A DNA stretch of 6,890 nucleotides from an uncultured Roseburia sp. (GTDB lineage: Bacteria > Bacillota > Clostridia > Lachnospirales > Lachnospiraceae). How positions within the stretch are numbered: position 1 is the stretch's first letter; each line of letters begins with the position of its first letter. Both the position numbers and the translations under genes were made by a program. The DNA lies in contig CAMTDY010000157.1 of assembly GCA_947070915.1 (NCBI GenBank), positions 1-6,890 on the forward strand. Direction: 5' to 3'. The notes under the pieces were generated by a model. That model was not told the DNA's origin. It worked only from the letters and a program-made list of their open reading frames with translations, and did not search any database. Below, one piece after another: positions 5,963 to 6,890 of this stretch.

Positions 5963-6394
5963 ATGGCTGATAAAAAAATAAAACTTAAAGACGAACGTTA
6001 TTCCGATGATTCGCAGTTCTGGTGCCCTGAATGCCATATTTTAATGCAATATAAATATGCTGGAAAATACGTATGTGAAAAATGTGGCAGTGAACAATAT
6101 AATGATTTTGGTAAGATAAAAAAATATCTCGATGAAAACGGCCCTACCAATGCCGTTGAATTATCTGCAAATACCGGGGTCCGCAAGTCAAAGATCGGAG
6201 AGTATCTCCGGTTAGGCAGAGTAGAAATACCGGAAAATTCTTCCGTATTCATACACTGCAAAAGTTGCGGCGTACCGATCCGTTTTGGAAATTACTGTGC
6301 CAACTGTGTACATTCCAAAAACATACAGGGTGCTTTCATCGGTGAAGTTGCCAAATCTGCAAACAGCAAAATGCGTTTTCTGGATAATGAATAA
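5963..6394 (+). CDS. Double zinc-ribbon / HTH protein of YvyF-like architecture
   Basis: A 143-aa soluble protein with three parts. The N-terminal zinc ribbon is CPEC (21-24) with CEKC (38-41). The middle is a helix-turn-helix-like segment (about 49-88) ending in YLRLGRVEIP. The C-terminal ribbon is CKSC (99-102) with CANC (112-115). The order ribbon, MerR-like helices ending in an LxxGR motif, ribbon is that of the flagellar-operon protein YvyF (TIGR03826), although YvyF's first cysteine pair is spaced differently. No flagellar gene is nearby, and the first ribbon plus the unstructured ends make it longer. The start is secure, with AGGAGGT (5950-5956) 6 nt upstream. It stands alone between a terminator and a convergent gene. 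Nucleic-acid binding or regulation is likely, but function is unknown; similarity to YvyF is by motif layout, not by alignment search. Confidence 0.85.
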   Translation: MADKKIKLKDERYSDDSQFWCPECHILMQYKYAGKYVCEKCGSEQYNDFGKIKKYLDENGPTNAVELSANTGVRKSKIGEYLRLGRVEIPENSSVFIHCKSCGVPIRFGNYCANCVHSKNIQGAFIGEVAKSANSKMRFLDNE

Positions 6395-6400
6395 CCTGTA

Positions 6401-6890
6401 TTATCCTTTCACCCGGCGTATCTGGCTCCATTTTCCATAAAGTTTTTTCTTTCCACTTGTGGAATATGCCCGGATCTTTACATAGCATTTTGGGGAATAT
6501 CTCCATTTGAAACTTGTCCGCATTTTGCGGACATTTTTTCTTTTGACCGCTGTTTTCATGGAACGCTTCGGTGAACACAGTACCTGATAGCCCACCGCTC
6601 CACCTGTCTTTTTCCATCGGATGTAGATCTTCTTTTTCTTGCGCTTTGCCTCCTTGATCTTAACTCTGCCTGGCCGACGCACACTGGACCCGTCTCTGAC
6701 AGATTTTCTCTCCTGCCAGTTATCGAACAACTGGATCCATTGGGAAATTCCCTGGCCTTCCTGTAGTTCATCTGGAGAAACCACTTCCATCGGCGTCGTC
6801 CCAGGTATTGTATCCGGTGTTATATCCGGCTTCACATCTGGCCCCATATCCGGCTCCCGGGTTGCATCCGGCGTCGTCCCAGGTATTATA
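6401..6890 (-). CDS. Surface/secreted protein with Fn3-like C-terminal domain (5' end outside window)
   Basis: C-terminal 162 residues of a larger protein; the frame stays open through the right edge, so the ATG at 6845-6847 is an internal Met and not the start. Residues about 1-36 of this fragment are a Pro/Thr/Asp-rich linker in which IPGTTP occurs twice and PD recurs. Residues about 72-162 resemble fibronectin type III-like domains found in Lachnospiraceae wall proteins, with strand patterns KIYIRWKKTGGAVGYQVL and YVKIRAYSTSGKKKLYGKW. This domain is extremely basic, with about 35 Lys/Arg against a single Glu, which would suit contact with anionic wall polymers. No LPXTG or membrane anchor closes the protein, so any anchor or catalytic domain must lie upstream. 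The stop is 6 bp from the stop of the convergent gene. Function is unknown. Confidence 0.75.
   Translation of the reverse strand, partial: IIPGTTPDATREPDMGPDVKPDITPDTIPGTTPMEVVSPDELQEGQGISQWIQLFDNWQERKSVRDGSSVRRPGRVKIKEAKRKKKKIYIRWKKTGGAVGYQVLCSPKRSMKTAVKRKNVRKMRTSFKWRYSPKCYVKIRAYSTSGKKKLYGKWSQIRRVKG
6515..6539 (+). terminator. Intrinsic terminator of the zinc-ribbon gene, inside the opposing gene
   Basis: Perfect 7-bp stem TGTCCGC (6515-6521) and GCGGACA (6527-6533) with loop ATTTT, followed directly by TTTTTT (6534-6539). It acts only rightwards: on the minus strand the hairpin is followed by AGTTTC, not a T-run. It lies 121 bp past the zinc-ribbon stop and within the coding region of the convergent wall protein, where it encodes NVRKMRT. 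Confidence 0.85.
6791..6887 (-). repeat. Imperfect 78-bp (26-codon) repeat in the Pro/Thr/Asp linker
   Basis: The 19-nt string CGGCGTCGTCCCAGGTATT (plus-strand sense) occurs at 6791-6809 and again at 6869-6887, 78 bp apart and in frame, both encoding IPGTTP. The two sites are further linked by shorter CCGGAT (Pro-Asp) repeats between them. The second copy runs up to the window edge, so the array probably continues beyond it. Confidence 0.8.

Noticed and set aside
6118..6157. Inverted repeat AACGGC/GCCGTT plus a 7-T run on the minus strand, considered as terminator of the wall protein gene
   Set aside because: The loop is 9 nt and the T-run lies 12 nt beyond the stem, too far for an intrinsic terminator; it is inside the zinc-ribbon coding region.
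1..6890. Search for CRISPR repeats, insertion sequences, toxin-antitoxin pairs, tRNAs, riboswitches and phage or defence genes
   Set aside because: No repeat array, transposase motif, cloverleaf, riboswitch core or defence domain is visible; nearly all of the window is covered by the eight genes listed.

Overview
The window reads as core chromosome of a low-to-mid GC member of the Bacillota, most likely a Lachnospiraceae-type gut clostridium. The evidence is the rho-rpmE order, the strong AGGAGG-type ribosome binding sites, a DUF4364 protein, an AGX1-like UDP-sugar pyrophosphorylase, and a very basic fibronectin-III-like wall protein of a style common in that family. Genus cannot be set from this sequence alone. 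I see no mobile element, CRISPR array, tRNA, rRNA, phage gene or defence island.

Left third (1-3087, minus strand): a nucleotidyltransferase of the UDPGP/AGX1 family, then transcription terminator Rho, then ribosomal protein L31 (rpmE, cut by the window edge), all in one direction. RpmE has its own good sigma-A promoter between rho and rpmE. A 172-bp divergent intergenic region (3088-3259) carries promoters in both directions and a perfect 16-bp palindrome.

Middle (3260-5865, plus strand): a compact three-gene unit of a small malic enzyme, a YtqA/YhcC-family radical SAM enzyme (YtqA has been linked to tRNA wobble-uridine modification as MnmL) and a DUF4364 winged-helix-like protein. The coding regions overlap (23 nt and 1 nt). 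The unit ends in a strong intrinsic terminator that contains the last codons and stop codon of the third gene.

Right part (5866-6890): a monocistronic zinc-ribbon/HTH/zinc-ribbon protein (plus) with the architecture of the flagellar-operon protein YvyF but no flagellar neighbours. It faces the 3' end of a surface protein gene (minus, cut by the right edge) with a Pro/Thr/Asp repeat linker and a very basic Fn3-like C-terminal domain. Only 6 bp separate the two stops, and the plus-strand terminator lies inside the opposing gene, so the two mRNAs should overlap in antisense.

No convincing new multi-gene system is visible. The points most worth following are the terminator placement between the convergent genes, the orphan palindrome, Rho's long disordered insert, and the orphan YvyF-like protein.
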